This document shows, piece by piece, positions 10,740 through 22,138 of a stretch of DNA of 64,000 nucleotides (position 1 is its first letter; every line of letters begins with the position of its first letter). Location of the stretch: positions 200,604,501 through 200,668,500 of the forward strand of contig CM057458.1 of NCBI GenBank assembly GCA_016271365.2. Direction: 5' to 3'. This DNA comes from Neoceratodus forsteri (lineage: Eukaryota; Chordata; Ceratodontiformes; Ceratodontidae). A model generated the notes under the pieces. It made no database searches. It was given only the letters and a program-made list of their open reading frames with translations, and was not told the DNA's origin. The translations under genes were made by a program, and so were the position numbers.

Positions 10740-12320
10740 TAGTGATGCCACTTTTGTCTCCCATTGTAGTCAATGGGAAAATATATATGTGCAGTGTGAA
10801 AAGATTTGCTCATGCAGCAACATGTCTGCAAAGGATTGTCCAGGGTGTTTCTTTCTCTGAGACAGTTGTACCATTCCATTGTGCTTCTGGGGCCATATCT
10901 CTTGGGTGCCAAGTTGTGGTGCCACAGATGTGTGTTTTGGCATGAGAGCGCCCTTATCTTTAGGGTGCAGTAGGCACTTTAATGTTAAACATCACATTTT
11001 TGCACTCTTATAACTTTGCAACTGTTTAATGGATTTGACTGAAATTTGGAATACTTGGTCTGGTATGGTAGCTCTGTTGATTTACCAAATTTTTGTTTCA
11101 GTTGTACATATGTTTTTGTGCAGCAAAGTGCCAAAAATATACTTTTTGCCACTCCTGTGCAGTTGTTTGCACATGTCTCTATGCAACCATTGAATGGTTG
11201 TTCACAAAATTTGGAACAGACTGTCTGGTATGGTACATCTCTTGTTTTACCTATTTTTGTTTCCATCAGATATATGGTTCTTGTGCAGTAAAGTGGCAAA
11301 GATGTTCTTTTTGGTACTCCTGCACAGTTTTCAGCTCATGCCGCTGTGCAACCGTAGAACAGATTCAGATAAAATATGGTATACATGGTCTGATATGGTA
11401 CAACTCTTCATTTACCAATTGTCATTTCAGTCAGACATACAGTGTTTACACAGTGAAGTGACAAAAAATGCTTTTTTTGCTGCTTTTGTGCACTGTGTTG
11501 CCAGTGTTGCTGCACAGCCATTGTGTAGTTGATCACTCTGAGGCTTGGGACACAGAAAGCCCTTTATTCAAGGAACATGCCACTTTTCATTTGGTAAAAA
11601 AATATTATTCCGTTCCAGAGTTATAAGCATTTGAATTTGCCCCCCCCCATGGTCAAAGAATTTTCAGGCCACCAGATCCACCATTTTAGTGCATTTCCGT
11701 CAGCGAGGTCTACAATTTTGTGGCAGTCGTGGCTGATTCTTGCAACCAAAGAATTTTTAAAGGTGGTAAAACGTAAAAATTAAATATCTCTGAAATGGTT
11801 AGGTCTTTTTCCTTGAAATTTGGAGGGTGTTGAGGGGATATCCTAGAGATGTGACTGATGCTGTTTAGGTGTTGGAAAATTAATTCACTGCGGAGCTATT
11901 GAGTGACGTATTTAATGTTTTGACCATAGGATTATGCATGGTGCTACTGGCTTTATATTTATAGGGTAGGTAGCCTTAGTACCACAGAAGTGCCTTTCAG
12001 TGGTTTGGTGTGTAAAACCTAAACTGGTGCAGAATTATGCCATTCTGACTAATGAAAATTTTGCTCATTCCACTTCAAAAACTTTTGAAGTATTTTTCCA
12101 ATTTGCCTGAAATTTGGAATGTAGAAAGATTAATCATAGATCTTTGATTGTGACAGTTTTGTGTCTGTGGCAGTTATGGTTGCTGAACTGTGGCTCATGC
12201 TCATTATAGTTAATGGGAAAGTATCAAGGTGTATTGTGAAAACCATGGTACCCTCCTTCAAGACAGTATATGACCATTCGGTCAAGGAAATTTGCAACTG
12301 CAACTCCCGATCCAAAACTT
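10740..12320. repeat. Long non-coding repeat family, copy 1 (left part)
   Basis: This stretch shares distinctive phrases with 38.9-40.1 kb, including TGGATTTG[C/A]CTGAAATTTGGAATA (about 11,032 and 38,982), TTGTAGTCAATGGGAAAA / TATAAGTCAATGGGAAAA, GCCTTTCAGTGGTTTGGTG (about 11,990 and 39,905) and GCGGAGCTATTGAG / GCGGAGTTATTAAG. It has no coding capacity. I do not recognise the family. It could be the body of a large non-autonomous DNA transposon or a derived satellite. Confidence 0.65.
11000..11540. repeat. Tandem repeat, about 165 bp x 3
   Basis: The phrase GGTCTGGTATGGTA recurs with changes at about 11,060, 11,222 and 11,387, each followed by a TTTACC...TTTCA...CAGACATAT-like stretch, then GTGCAG.AAAGTGRCAAA and TTTTTTGC.ACTCCTGTGCA. 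Spacing is 162-165 bp. Units are 75-85% alike by eye, so the array is old. It lies inside the longer repeat family at 10.74-12.32 kb. Confidence 0.75.
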
Positions 12321-12339
12321 CCCTGCACTTATAGCGTAC

Positions 12340-12880
12340 CATGATGGCATTGTCCTTTCTGCTACACCTGACCTTGTGGCCTCTCCTTCACATTTCTCTA
12401 ATACCTAATTGTGCTCCCCATCCTCCTGTCCTGTTTCCTATCCGAGGCTTCATCTGTCCCTTGTCTATCCCCTACCACCCTGCCTGTACCCTATCTCGCC
12501 TTGCCTACCACACACCCCTTCTACCCTGTTACACTGTTTTTTTTTCTTTTTTTAACTCACTGTCTGTCTTGTTTCTTATGGCATTGTATGTAATATACCA
12601 CTACCTAACAATTGTCCTCATTAGTACTTCCAGCTACTGTTACTAGACTCATTATACACTACAAAGGAACTGAACTACTGTTTCCAAACTGTTCTCCATT
12701 TATGACTACGTTTAACTATTGTATCTCTGTATTGTATAATATTACTGAGGTGTTATGTTGTGACTGCTCATATATTGTATATCCTGTGTTCCTGTGCTAA
12801 CCAGGTCCATCTTGTACATGAGCTATGCTCAATGGTGTTCACCTGGATAAATAAAGATTTGATTGCTTGATTGATTGATC
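12340..12880 (+). mobile_element. Retroposon 3' end, pyrimidine-rich with A-rich tail
   Basis: A C/T-rich segment (CCTCCTGTCC, CTATCCCCTACCACC) is followed by an AT-rich segment and ends GTTCACCTGGATAAATAAAG and then repeats of GATTGCTTGATT. The same layout, with a pyrimidine-rich body and an AAATAAA tail, occurs in the retroposon at 52,245-52,798, and the end resembles the fragment at 27,118-27,346. This looks like the 3' UTR of a LINE. No coding part remains. Confidence 0.5.
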
Positions 12881-12899
12881 TTAGGTGCACAGGAAGATC

Positions 12900-13085
12900 C
12901 CATTATAAGGTATAGGACAGCTCCAAAGGTATGGCAGATGTATATTGAATGCAGTACTGGGCAATGTGGTGGGGCCCCTGTGCTCCCACCAGTACATGTG
13001 GCTTACTACTTATGTTATGCAGAAATTTGAAAGTTGGTGGGAGCGTGGGGCCCAAAGAGCTCTGCGCTCCCACCAACTTGCGCGC
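12900..13085 (-). repeat. Inverted unit of the fold-back core repeat
   Basis: Read on the minus strand, this segment matches the core repeat at 13.46-14.11 kb (CCCACCAACTT, TTCTGCATAACATAAGTAGTAA, ACATGT, GGTGGGAGCACAGGGGCCCC). It lies outside the left arm and points opposite to the core, so it extends the palindromic organisation beyond the arms. Confidence 0.7.
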
Positions 13086-13124
13086 CAATGTACTTACCTA
13101 TGCTTTTTCAAAAAGTAAGGACAT

Positions 13125-14455
13125 TCTTTACAAAAAACTGCATTAATGCAACAGTTAGGGTTTTCTACTGTGACAAAAGTAAGGAAATTTGGCATTAGGG
13201 TTTTTAACCCTAACTCTGACTCCCCCCCATTGCCACACATACACACACACACACACAGACACACAGACACACACACAAAACACACAACTGAGGGGGCAGT
13301 ACAAGGCAAGGCAACCAATCCCAGACACACACATAATAACGCAACAGAAATAACATACAACTTCTTAAACATACCACAACAGGCATCCATCATCATGTTT
13401 CACCAACTGTATCTCTTCTGCTATCATCCCCATCCCCTTCGGTGCATACACCCTTCTGCATAGCAGCATAATGTAAGTAGTAAAACACATGTGTTGGTGG
13501 TGGTGTGGGACCCTTTGGGCCTTGTACTTCCACCAACTTGCCCATTTCTACATAACAGCATAGCCCCATGCTACCACCAACTTGGCCATTTCTGCATAAC
13601 ACCATAATATTACTAGTAAAACACATGTATTGGTGGGAGTGCAGGACCCAGACCCCACCAACTTGCCCAATTCTGCATAACAGCATAGCCCCATGTTCCC
13701 ACCATGTTGTCCATTTCTGCATAACACTTTAATATAAGTAACAAACTACATGTATTGGTGAGAGCCCGGGACCCTTTGGGCCCTCACACTACCACCAACT
13801 TGCCCAAAATTACCCATTTCTGCATAACAGCATAGTATAAGTAGTAAAACACATGTATTGGTGGGGGCACAGGGCTCTTTGGGCCCAGCGCCCCTACTAA
13901 CTTGTCCATTTCTGCATAACAGCATATTCCCATGTTCCTACCAACTTGTCCATTTCTGCATAACACCATAATATAAGTAACAAAACACATGTATTCCCAC
14001 CAACTTGCCCATTTCTGCATAACAGCATAGCCCCATGTTCCCAACAACTTGCCAATTTCTGTATAACAGCATAATATAAGTAATAAAACAGATGTATTGG
14101 TAGGATCATCTCACATGTTTGTAAAAAATGTCAGTGTATGCACCCAAGAGACTGGGATGGCAGCAGAATTGATACAGTTGGTGAAACATGATGGATGCCT
14201 GTCGTGGTATGTTTAAGAAGTTGTATGTTATTTCTGTTGCGTTATGGTGAGTGTCTGTGGTTGGTTGTCTTACCTTGTACTGCCCCCCAGTTGTGTGTTC
14301 TATATGTGTGTGTGTCTGTGTGCATCTGTGTGTGTGTGTGTATGGCAGTGGTGGGGGAGTTGGAGTTAGGGTTGAAAACCCTAATGCAGAATTTCCTCAC
14401 TTTTGTCGCTGTAGAAAGCCCTAACTGTTGCATTAACACAGTTTTTTGTAAAGAT
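13125..14455. repeat. Fold-back element: inverted arms of about 325 bp around tandem core
   Basis: The left arm (about 13,125-13,452) begins CTTTACAAAAAACTG and contains CAACAGTTAGGG, a (CA)n tract with CACACA/CAGACA, and GCATCCATCATCATG. Its reverse complement, with roughly 85% identity by eye, forms the right arm (about 14,134-14,455), ending in the matching CAGTTTTTTGTAAAG and carrying the corresponding (TG)n. The core (13,457-14,110) is a tandem repeat with alternating spacers. The word TGCATAACA[G/C]CATA recurs at about 13,457, 13,600, 13,674, 13,823, 13,912, 13,962 and 14,019, with CCCACCAACTTGCCCATTTC. No transposase is seen. Long arms with a tandem core suggest a non-autonomous DNA transposon of fold-back type. 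Confidence 0.85.
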
Positions 14456-14664
14456 ATATATATATATGCTATTATTAACAGAATTTCAAATAAAATATTC
14501 CTTCTGCCACGTATGAAATGATGTCATTGTGTTTGTTATTGTAGTTTTCTTCCTTAAAGTCCTTTCATATAGTTGGCAGCCAGGAGCCTCCTCCATGCCC
14601 CCTCAAACCACCCACACAGTCTGTGTTATTGGGCAGGAAGAGAAACCAGAACTGCAAGAGGATG

Positions 14665-15063
14665 CTGCAAATGTAAGTGTAGGGCCTCAGCTGGTACACT
14701 GGACATGTTCTCACCTTACAATCAAAGCACCACAGGTTTGATTCCCAGGGAGGACATATATCTGCCACATCATTTAGATAATGGAAAAAAACAGTTTAAT
14801 TTGTCAGTGTCAGTGGCTCAGCAGGTACCACACTCACCTCTGAGGCTGGGAGATCAGAAGGCTGTGGATTATATCCCCACATCATGCACTTGAGTTAAAT
14901 CCCTGTACTGATACTGAAGTGCAGCAATGGGGGGGGTGCTACACTTGTGAGGTGCCGTCTTTTGAATGAGACATTAAACTGAGGTCCCATCTGTCTGTTT
15001 TGGTTGTAGTTCAGGTGGATGTTAAAGATCCCATGGCACTTCTCGAAAAGAGTAGGGGAATTT
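14665..15063 (+). mobile_element. tRNA-derived SINE, 5' half (split copy)
   Basis: Two tRNA-like heads lie in series. The first (about 14,680-14,745) has CCTCAGCTGGTACACTGG as box A-like and GGTTTGATTCCC as a near-perfect box B. The second (about 14,803-14,880) has CAGTGGCTCAGCAGGTACC and a weaker box B. Then comes the SINE body GAGGTGCCGTCTTTTGAATGAGAC, CAGGTGGATGTTAAAGATCCC and CGAAAAGAGTAGGGGAATTT, where it is cut by Tx1-like LINE A. The missing 3' half continues at 32,042. Comparison with the copy at 55.3-55.6 kb (minus) confirms the join. RNA polymerase III would read the intact source gene. Confidence 0.88.
15048..15063. repeat. Target sequence copy 1 (left of LINE A)
   Basis: AAGAGTAGGGGAATTT is native SINE sequence and forms the left flank of LINE A. 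It matches the copy at 22,123-22,138 at 15 of 16 positions, and its last 13 bases equal 32,029-32,041. Confidence 0.85.
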
Positions 15064-15733
15064 TTTATTTACATATATACATAACCAAAACCAAAAATAC
15101 AACACAATACATCTCCATACCATTTGGTTTAAAAAAACAAAACCAAAATCACAATCATAACAGTTTTTCCTAAGTAAACATGTGTACAGTCATGCTAAAA
15201 AACCGGTTTATCTAAAAGAAGAAAACCCTATAAAAGGTCAACAAATGAGGGGGAAAAAAGGGGGAGGGGAGAAAAGAAGACATAACCAAAAAACAACCAG
15301 ACCCACTTATATCTTAAAACAACCAACACCAACGTATAGCACTATTATTGCTTGACTGTCACAAAATGCCTAGTACCTGTCTCCTGCTTTTAAATAAAAT
15401 TGTTATACATACCTTTTCATAAGGTACCATCACCCTTCGAACATTTACAGTGACAATTATGGAGACATTCCTTTCAGCCATTTGCACAAATAAGGAAATT
15501 AATTGTACTAAAAACCCTGAAAAAGAAAAGATTTTCCAAATGAGAAAAAACATATATTCATTTCTTCATTCATTTTAAGCTTTTATATTTATTACACAAA
15601 TCTGCCAAATTACTGGCATTTTTGAAAAAAGCTAAACCCTTTCCACCTTATATTTACCTTAGATTTTGGATTTAACTTCACATCCTTCCAAAACGCTTCT
15701 TTCAAAACTAAATCACATAATTTACATATAACA

Positions 15734-18700
15734 TCATATGTCATTTGTTTTTGTTGTAAACATCCACTGATTTCCTGCATTCCACAAATAATATTTTATA
15801 CTTGCAAAGAAGACTGTTAAAGTACCTTTATCAAATTGCTCTGGCATATTACCATAATCACCTAGAATTAGCTGTTCATATGTTATTTGTGACAACCACT
15901 TTAAGTCCCACCTTTCAGTGGCAAAATTCCAAAATCCTTTAACGTAATCACATTCAAAGAAAAAATGCTGCATTGTTTCTTCCTTAGCTATGCATTTGGA
16001 ATATGGGCACTTTCTTTCTGATAACACTTTATGCTAATGGTTACCTCTAATTTGTAGTTTGCCATAAGCACACATCCATAAAGGTATCCCACATTTTTTG
16101 TGGCACTTTATTCTCATTCAGTTGATTGCATACTAACTTGACCTTTGATGGTCTACAATTTTTAAATTCTGGATGTGTGAAACCCATATAGTCCATCACC
16201 TTTTCATAATGCCATTTTCTTGTCTTTCCTAAAATGTCTTCCCTTTTTACCTTCCATTTGGCCAATCTCTATACCATTCTCTTAAAGAATTCTGGGACCT
16301 TGTATTGTTTTTCCAATTTTGGAGGTATCATCCCAGGCACCCAAATATTCCTCTAAAACCCCTTGCATCCAAATTTTAGTGTGTTTTCTTTTCTTGTAAT
16401 CCAAAATTTAAAATTTTGCCCAAAATAAAGTATGAAAAAATACAATCGGATGCACCATATTTAATCCTCCTTTCAGTTTAGACAGGAAGGTGAATTATAT
16501 TTTGACCGGGTTAAGTTGACTACCCCATAACATTTGAAAAAATATACTCATTACTCTTGTTTCCATTTGTGTGGGTAGAGGGAACACCGTACTAACATAA
16601 AGTATTATTGGGATACGAAATTGTTTTATTATGTGTACCCTTTTTAATTTTGATAAATTCCAGCTCTTCCACCTTTGAACTTTTAGGTCACAAATTTTCA
16701 GACTCTCTTCCCAATTGTACTGAGCCATATCCCCCCTCAAAAAAAAATACCCCCAGAATGTTTATAGGGCTGTCTGATAACCCTATTCCCACAATCTGTC
16801 CTATAGTCTCTTCTTTTGGACTTAAAGCCAACCCTTTTGATTTTTCTGCATTTAATTTTGCCCCTGATACTTTCTCTTATAATTATATCTCCCCTAGCAT
16901 CCTTTCTCCACTCACTCTATCCTTTATGAAGACACTCAAATTATCCACATATGCAATGATTTTTAACATTTCCTGCATCTGAATTTCTATGATTCCATCA
17001 ATTTCTGGGTTTGCTGTTCTCCTTACTAATGGATCCAAAGGGAAAATATACAACAACAGGCTAAGTGGGCAGCCCTGCCTTACACCAGTTTTCACCTGTA
17101 CAAATCTTCCTTCTCTTCCATACAGTAATGGTGCATTTTCTGCTTTTCCAAATAAAATTTTAATATACGAAATAAACGTTTTAGGAATTCCATAATATGC
17201 CAAAACCTAGAAGATATTTATGATCCACTTTGTTCGAAGCTTTTTTTTTATCTAATGTTAATATAAACCCTCCCATTTTATGTTTATGACAATATTCCAT
17301 TACATCCCTTATAATAGATAAGTTTTCTTGTATTTTCCTTTCTGGGATGGTACTCATCTGAACAGGATGTATTAAATATTCTGCCACTTTTGTAACCTCT
17401 TCTGTAAAATATGTGTCAAAATTTTAAAATCCAAGTTTAACAGGCTGCTAGGCCTCCAGTTATCTATCTCCCACCTATTTCTTGATTTATGCAACAAAAA
17501 AAACACTATTCCTTTTGCAAAATTTGCTGGCATTTCTTTTGATTCATTCAAAAAAAATATGATACATATTTGCCAGGCAGGGCACCATGCTATCTATCAA
17601 TTCTTCATAAAACCCATTTGGTATCCCATCTTGGCCAGGAGATGTCCCTTTTTTTAAATTTCTAATTGTGTCTTCTACCTATGAACTCATAATAGGTTTT
17701 ATAATTTCAGGTTTTAAATCATTTGGGTATGTGGGAGGCATTATATAGCTTAAATAGTCTTGAATTTGTGCTTCTGTCTTATGAATTTATATGTTCTATG
17801 TATCCTGATAGATTAGAAAAACTAAAATTAAATTCCTTAGAGACAAGAAGTTATGGGGAGATCTCTTGTTTCTTTATAAAATCCTACAAAAACCTACACT
17901 AATGGAACAATGTGGGATCAAATTAGCAGTTGGAAAGTTTGTACCTAGATTACATTCTAGACAAATTGAAATACAAAAAGCAATAACTAATAAAAGATTA
18001 CATTTTTTTACAATAAGGGTATCACAAATTTGGAATAAATTACCAGGCTATATTGTAAACAGTAATAATTTTGAAATATTTAAAGCTAACCTAGACCTCT
18101 GGTTAAATATCATTTAACTCTTGATGTTCCACTGAATTGTGGGGGGCATTCTTGATGGGCAATCTGCCGTCTTATGCCTCAAAATATCAAGTAATACCAA
18201 GTAATATGTTAAAACGGTATAAAAAATGTTATAGAAAAAACAGTATTTCTTTTGGATTATTTAGAATATGTTCATTTGCATCTTTTAATGTACTAATTTG
18301 AGAATGTATCCTTTTCTCCTTACAGGCTTCACAGGGATCCACCTGAGGATTTTTTTGTATTCCATACAACATCTCTGCCTGAAGTGAAGAAGCTCTGTCA
18401 TATTGACATTTTCTCATTTCCAGCTTTATAAAGTTAATTTGTTCTGATAACTCCTGGTTTTTTTGATAAGGCACAGAATAAAGCTTATATAACTGCATTC
18501 TTAAATTTAAATATGTAATGAAATTATTTTGTACTTTCACTTTCCCTTATTTAGAACACCATAACTTTGTCTACTTTTGTCTCTTCCCACCATTCCCCTG
18601 TATTTTCATATAAACATATCAGATATCACTGAGATTCAAGCTGATATTTAGTCCCTCAGCTGCCATTTAACTTCAGGAATTTTTAAAATAGCAACATTCA

Positions 18701-19432
18701 TTTTCCATCTGTTACATATCCTTCGTACATTTGGATCTATATTTATCACTGAAAAAAATAATAAATGGTCTGACCATTCAACTGGGACTACTGCTGTTTT
18801 ATTTACATTTACATAATTTGAAACAAAAATGTAATCTATTTTTGAAATTAAATTTTTCCTAACATATGTATGTGTGATCTTTGGGTTAGCCTGTATCATC
18901 ACATCTAATAATTCTGCAATTTTTATGTACTTTTGAAATGTATGTGAGTCACAGTATACTTTTTCCCTTATTTTTCTCTTCCTGCAACATCCTTAGTGCA
19001 GTTAAAATCCCCACCTAAGAAAACATCTTTTGTCTTGGCCAAAAATGTCTGTACTTGAGCAAAAAGATCCACTCTTTCAGCTTTTGATTGTGGCACATAA
19101 ATATTCAAAAACCTACTAGGTCTATTTTTCCATATCCCATCTATAATCAATACTTTTCCAGGTATTAAGTCTACCATCTTTTAAAGTTTAAGCCCTTGTC
19201 CAGAAAAAATAATTCCCACCCTATCCACTCTGTCCTCCTCGAAAGACCAGTAAGATGGTCCCCATACCCAACTATGTCTAGCAGTCTCCAGCTGTATAAA
19301 TGAATCCAACCAAGTTTCCTGTAAGAAAATGACATCCAATTTTAGATCATGCAAAACTGAAAACATGGCATTTCTAAGCCCTGTGTTCCTTATGCTTCAA
19401 GTGTTTAAGGAAGAGACAGAGAAACTATTCAT
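15734..19432 (-). pseudogene. Tx1-like A ORF2: endonuclease, RT, C-terminal zinc motif
   Basis: ATG at 19,430-19,432 overlaps the ORF1 stop as ATGA. The APE endonuclease shows SVSSLNT, DVIFLQETW (catalytic Glu present), NIYVPQS, FLGGDFNC and a terminal SDH (VEWSDHLLFF, about 18,770). The RT follows (17,387-16,883) with LTLDKKKASNKVDH, GVRQGCPLSLLLY and, at 16,940-16,951, YVDN where YADD is expected. Thumb and connector: WNLSKLKRVHIIKQFRIPIILY. At 15,734-16,027 a CPYSKC...H...C motif (C-x4-C-x8-H-x4-C) is the usual LINE C-terminal zinc site. An in-frame stop follows the first residues of the endonuclease, and a foreign LINE fragment splits it at 17,785-18,228. Confidence 0.82.
17785..18228 (+). 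mobile_element. LINE 3' fragment inserted in LINE A ORF2
   Basis: In the sense opposite to LINE A, 17,866-18,117 reads QIEIQKAITNKRLHFFTIRV and WNKLPGYIVNSNNFEIFKAN, the closing R-x-x-F-F...R-V...W-N-x-L-P...F-K pattern of Jockey/CR1/L2-group RT proteins. LINE A coding text stops at about 18,229 and resumes with TEAQIQDYLSYIM at about 17,784, so this is an insertion. The copy is short and 5'-truncated. Confidence 0.7.
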
Positions 19433-22086
19433 TTAACCAAAAGTAATTTTCCTGTTTCTTCTTTTTTTTCCTTTTTCCCAAATTTCTCTTTTTCTGGTTG
19501 TGTGGGTATAGGCATTTTTTTTGTCTCTCCAAAGTTTGAAATATCTGACAATTGATCCTCTAGCTCAGACACCCCTTCAGCTTCTGTGGTCAAAGTATTA
19601 ATGTTTTCTGCTTCTATCCCCTCCATTTGCTGTTGACTCCTTAGGTTTCTTGAACTTCTCCTTAACAGAGGTGTGCTGTCCTTTAAAGGAGAAAAGGGGA
19701 GGGGCTGATCTGGAAAACCCTCTTCTAATAATTCTTGTGAGACCCCTGGATCTACCCCCACATTGTTCTCTGTGACCTGACTTGCCAGCACCACCCACTG
19801 TTCCAAATCCTGGACTTCTTCCTCCATTCTCCCCTCTCGTGTGGGCTTTCCCTACCTGCATTTGGTGACATTTGCCTAGTTACTTTTTCCTTTTGTTCTC
19901 CCGTTTCCTGTTGCTGCTCACTCTGATCCCATCTTTTCTCTGAGAAGCCTGCTTCCTGTTGTGCTTTTTTGAATTAAAAGTTTGGGATTTACTGCATTTC
20001 TTGCATCACTTGCAGCCCATGGGCAGTCCTGATAAATATGTCTGAACTCATCACATAGGTTGCACCTTGAGTGATTTTGGCACTGCATACAAACATGATT
20101 GAATTTGTGACATATTCCACACCTTAGTTTATTACAAACATTTGACAAATGCATTCTTGTCCCGCATTTGTAACATGCTTTTTGGTTGACCTGGGTAGAA
20201 CACCACTCCTCTGTCCTTACTCAAGAAAAAGCTATTTGGCACCTGCTTGACTCCCTCAGATCCCTGTCTCAGTTTCACTGTAAATTTCCATGCTCCAGTC
20301 TAAAATTGCTCCAAATCTATGACTGCTTGTGGCTCACTCAAAACCTTACATCTTTGTTGTAACCAAAACAGTGTATCTCCCACATGTACATTTTCATTTC
20401 TAAACATAACTGTGACTGTCTTTATCAGTGGTTTGGTCAGCAGTATAGCCATGAATGGAACCCATATAGGGGAAAGCTTCAATTGATTATAAAGAGACCA
20501 GAATCTCTCCAGGCCATTGGGATACCTGAAACTAATGTCACAATTGTCCTCCCCTGATATATGTATGAAAGCATATATTTTAGCAGCTGAAAACTTCATA
20601 CTTTATTTAAGAAGTTTTCTTCCCACATAGAATCTATCTGGCCTTGGGTCTAAACCACCCCTGAAATGTAACCTTATTGCATTTCTTCTTGGCAAAGGTT
20701 GAATCCTTGAAAAAAAGTCTGCATATCTTGGCCTTGATGGTGGAGGGGTTCGGGGTTCGGGGGTATTTGAACCAGACTTATCTTTTTGGGATGATCCACC
20801 TCCTGGCACTTGTTCAAAGTTTCTTTCCTCCTGACCATCATCTGTCCCCTTTTCTGTATCCTGTGAAGCATTTTTCTGTGACCACTCCAAGATGTTATCC
20901 CTCTCACTTACACTGTTTAAAATCCAGTGTGCAAGGCCTGACACCCCGTCTCCACTCTCCATTTCTTTATTTTTGTTTTCCTTTTCTTCATTTTTCTTCA
21001 ACCTTTCTGTGCTGCAGTGAGGGCCTGCATTTCCTGAAGGCCTTTCTGCATTTATCTGCAAAACATTTTCCCCATCCCAGCTTTCACCTTACTTTTACCT
21101 TTTTGACTGCCCACAGGATTTGAAAAGGTTTTACCTGTGCCTCCTGTTTTGCCCAAACACTGTCTTCCTGGCAGTTGTTTGTCCTCTCCTTCCTGTGACA
21201 CATCTCAATCCATATCCAAAAACCAATTCCCGCCTTCCTTCCACTTCCATCCCCCACCTTTAAGTGCCTTCTATGGTGTCCAGTTGTCTTCAGTTAACTC
21301 AATTTCCTCTTCTATATTGAATGGGGAGGCAGTATAGCGCAGTGGCCTAAGGCTCTGAGCTGCAAATATAGAGACATCCAGCAGACCAGACCTGGGTTTG
21401 AATCCCACAGTTTCCACTTGCATACTGTATGACCCTGAGCAAGTCACTTAACTTCCTTGTGCTCCCAGGTTCCTCCTGTAAAAAAGCTTTCAGTTTAGTG
21501 TGCTATTCCTGGTTAAACAACTTAAAAAAAAAAAGAAAGCATTTTTTATGGCTTCCCTCACCATTTTCTGTGGTGTTTTTACTCCCGGCTCAATTACTCC
21601 AGCTACCGAAGCTTCTCCTCTCCTACAGGAAGTCTTGACTTCTTCCTGTTCCTTGGTATTCTATCCCTCTGGTGCACTCTTGCCTTCTTTGTCTTGGCTC
21701 CCATTACCTGTCAGTTCGGATTCCTCTTCAGTAATGTGCACTTTGCTTTGTGAGATTCCCACCTTGCCAGGTGTCTCATTTGGTATTTTTTTATGGCACG
21801 ATAAAGCTGCTTTTCTTTTCTTGTACCTCTCATCATCTTTCACAAACTCTGTCATGATTTTCTATCTGCGATCTTCGATCTCTTTCTCCAGCTGAACTGT
21901 TGCCACTGCAATGTCGCTCTCTGAAGTTCCCTCGAAACACTCCTCCTCATCCATATCTGCAGGTAATCTTTCTTTTTCCTTGGAAATGTTAGTCTGATTT
22001 ACATTTTTACCAACTCTGTTTTCCACTGCAACCATATCTATACTTCCTTTTCTGTCCATAGGTAGCCCGACCCTGTGCTCCTCCAT
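19429..22086 (-). pseudogene. Tx1-like A ORF1: nucleic-acid-binding protein with three CCHC knuckles
   Basis: The likely start is ATG at 22,086 (MEEHRVGLPM), 37 bp inside the element. An acidic, Lys/Glu-rich N-terminus is followed by a conserved segment RRNAIRLHFRGGL (about 20,670) and MKFSAAKIYAFIHISG / LERFWSLYNQL (20,300-20,599), a fold shared with ORF1 of LINE B. Three knuckles of spacing C-x2-C-x4-H-x4-C follow: CYKCGTRMHLSNVC, CGICHKFNHVCMQC and CNLCDEFRHIYQDC (about 20,060-20,185). The last part (19,429-19,827) is acidic. The reading frame changes several times and a SINE sits near 21.4 kb. The protein would coat element RNA. Its TGA stop overlaps the ATG of ORF2. Confidence 0.8.
21325..21500 (+). 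mobile_element. CORE-SINE resembling MIR
   Basis: The segment opens with GCAGTATAGCGCAGTGGCCTAAGG-type box A text, has GGGTTTGAATCCCACAG as box B, and continues with TGTATGACCCTGAGCAAGTCACTTAACTTCC, the CORE / L2-type 3' motif known from MIR SINEs of vertebrates. It sits inside ORF1 of LINE A and inserted after it. The tail is A-rich near 21,520. Only the first half of the CORE pattern is strong; the subfamily is not assigned. Confidence 0.8.
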
Positions 22087-22122
22087 CTCTGCACACACAG
22101 AGGAACAGCACCCTCTACTGCC

Positions 22123-22138
22123 AAGAGTAGGTGAATTT
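22123..22138. repeat. Target sequence copy 2 (between LINEs A and B)
   Basis: AAGAGTAGGTGAATTT lies exactly between the 5' end of LINE A and the 3' T-run of LINE B (plus-strand view). It serves as the right target duplication of A and the left one of B. One G-to-T difference separates it from copy 1. Confidence 0.8.

Larger units (their letters stand above)
15064..22125 (-). mobile_element. Tx1-like LINE A, nearly full length
   Basis: On the minus strand the element has a short 5' leader, ORF1 with zinc knuckles, ORF2 (endonuclease, RT, C-terminal CCHC) and a 3' tail ending at a T-run on the plus strand at 15,064. Removing two later insertions (17,785-18,228 and about 21,325-21,500) leaves about 6.4 kb. 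ORF1 with several CCHC knuckles and no coiled-coil/RRM of mammalian L1 type points to the Tx1 group of the L1 superfamily, known from frogs and fishes. Multiple stops and a mutated RT site show it is inactive. Confidence 0.85.

Noticed and set aside
12341..12646. Hydrophobic 101-codon frame
   Set aside because: It arises from a pyrimidine-rich retroposon 3' region (Leu/Phe/Ser/Pro-rich translation) and is not a membrane protein.
14680..14880. Candidate tRNA genes
   Set aside because: Box A/B-like motifs are present but no cloverleaf can be formed, and the sequence continues into a SINE body.
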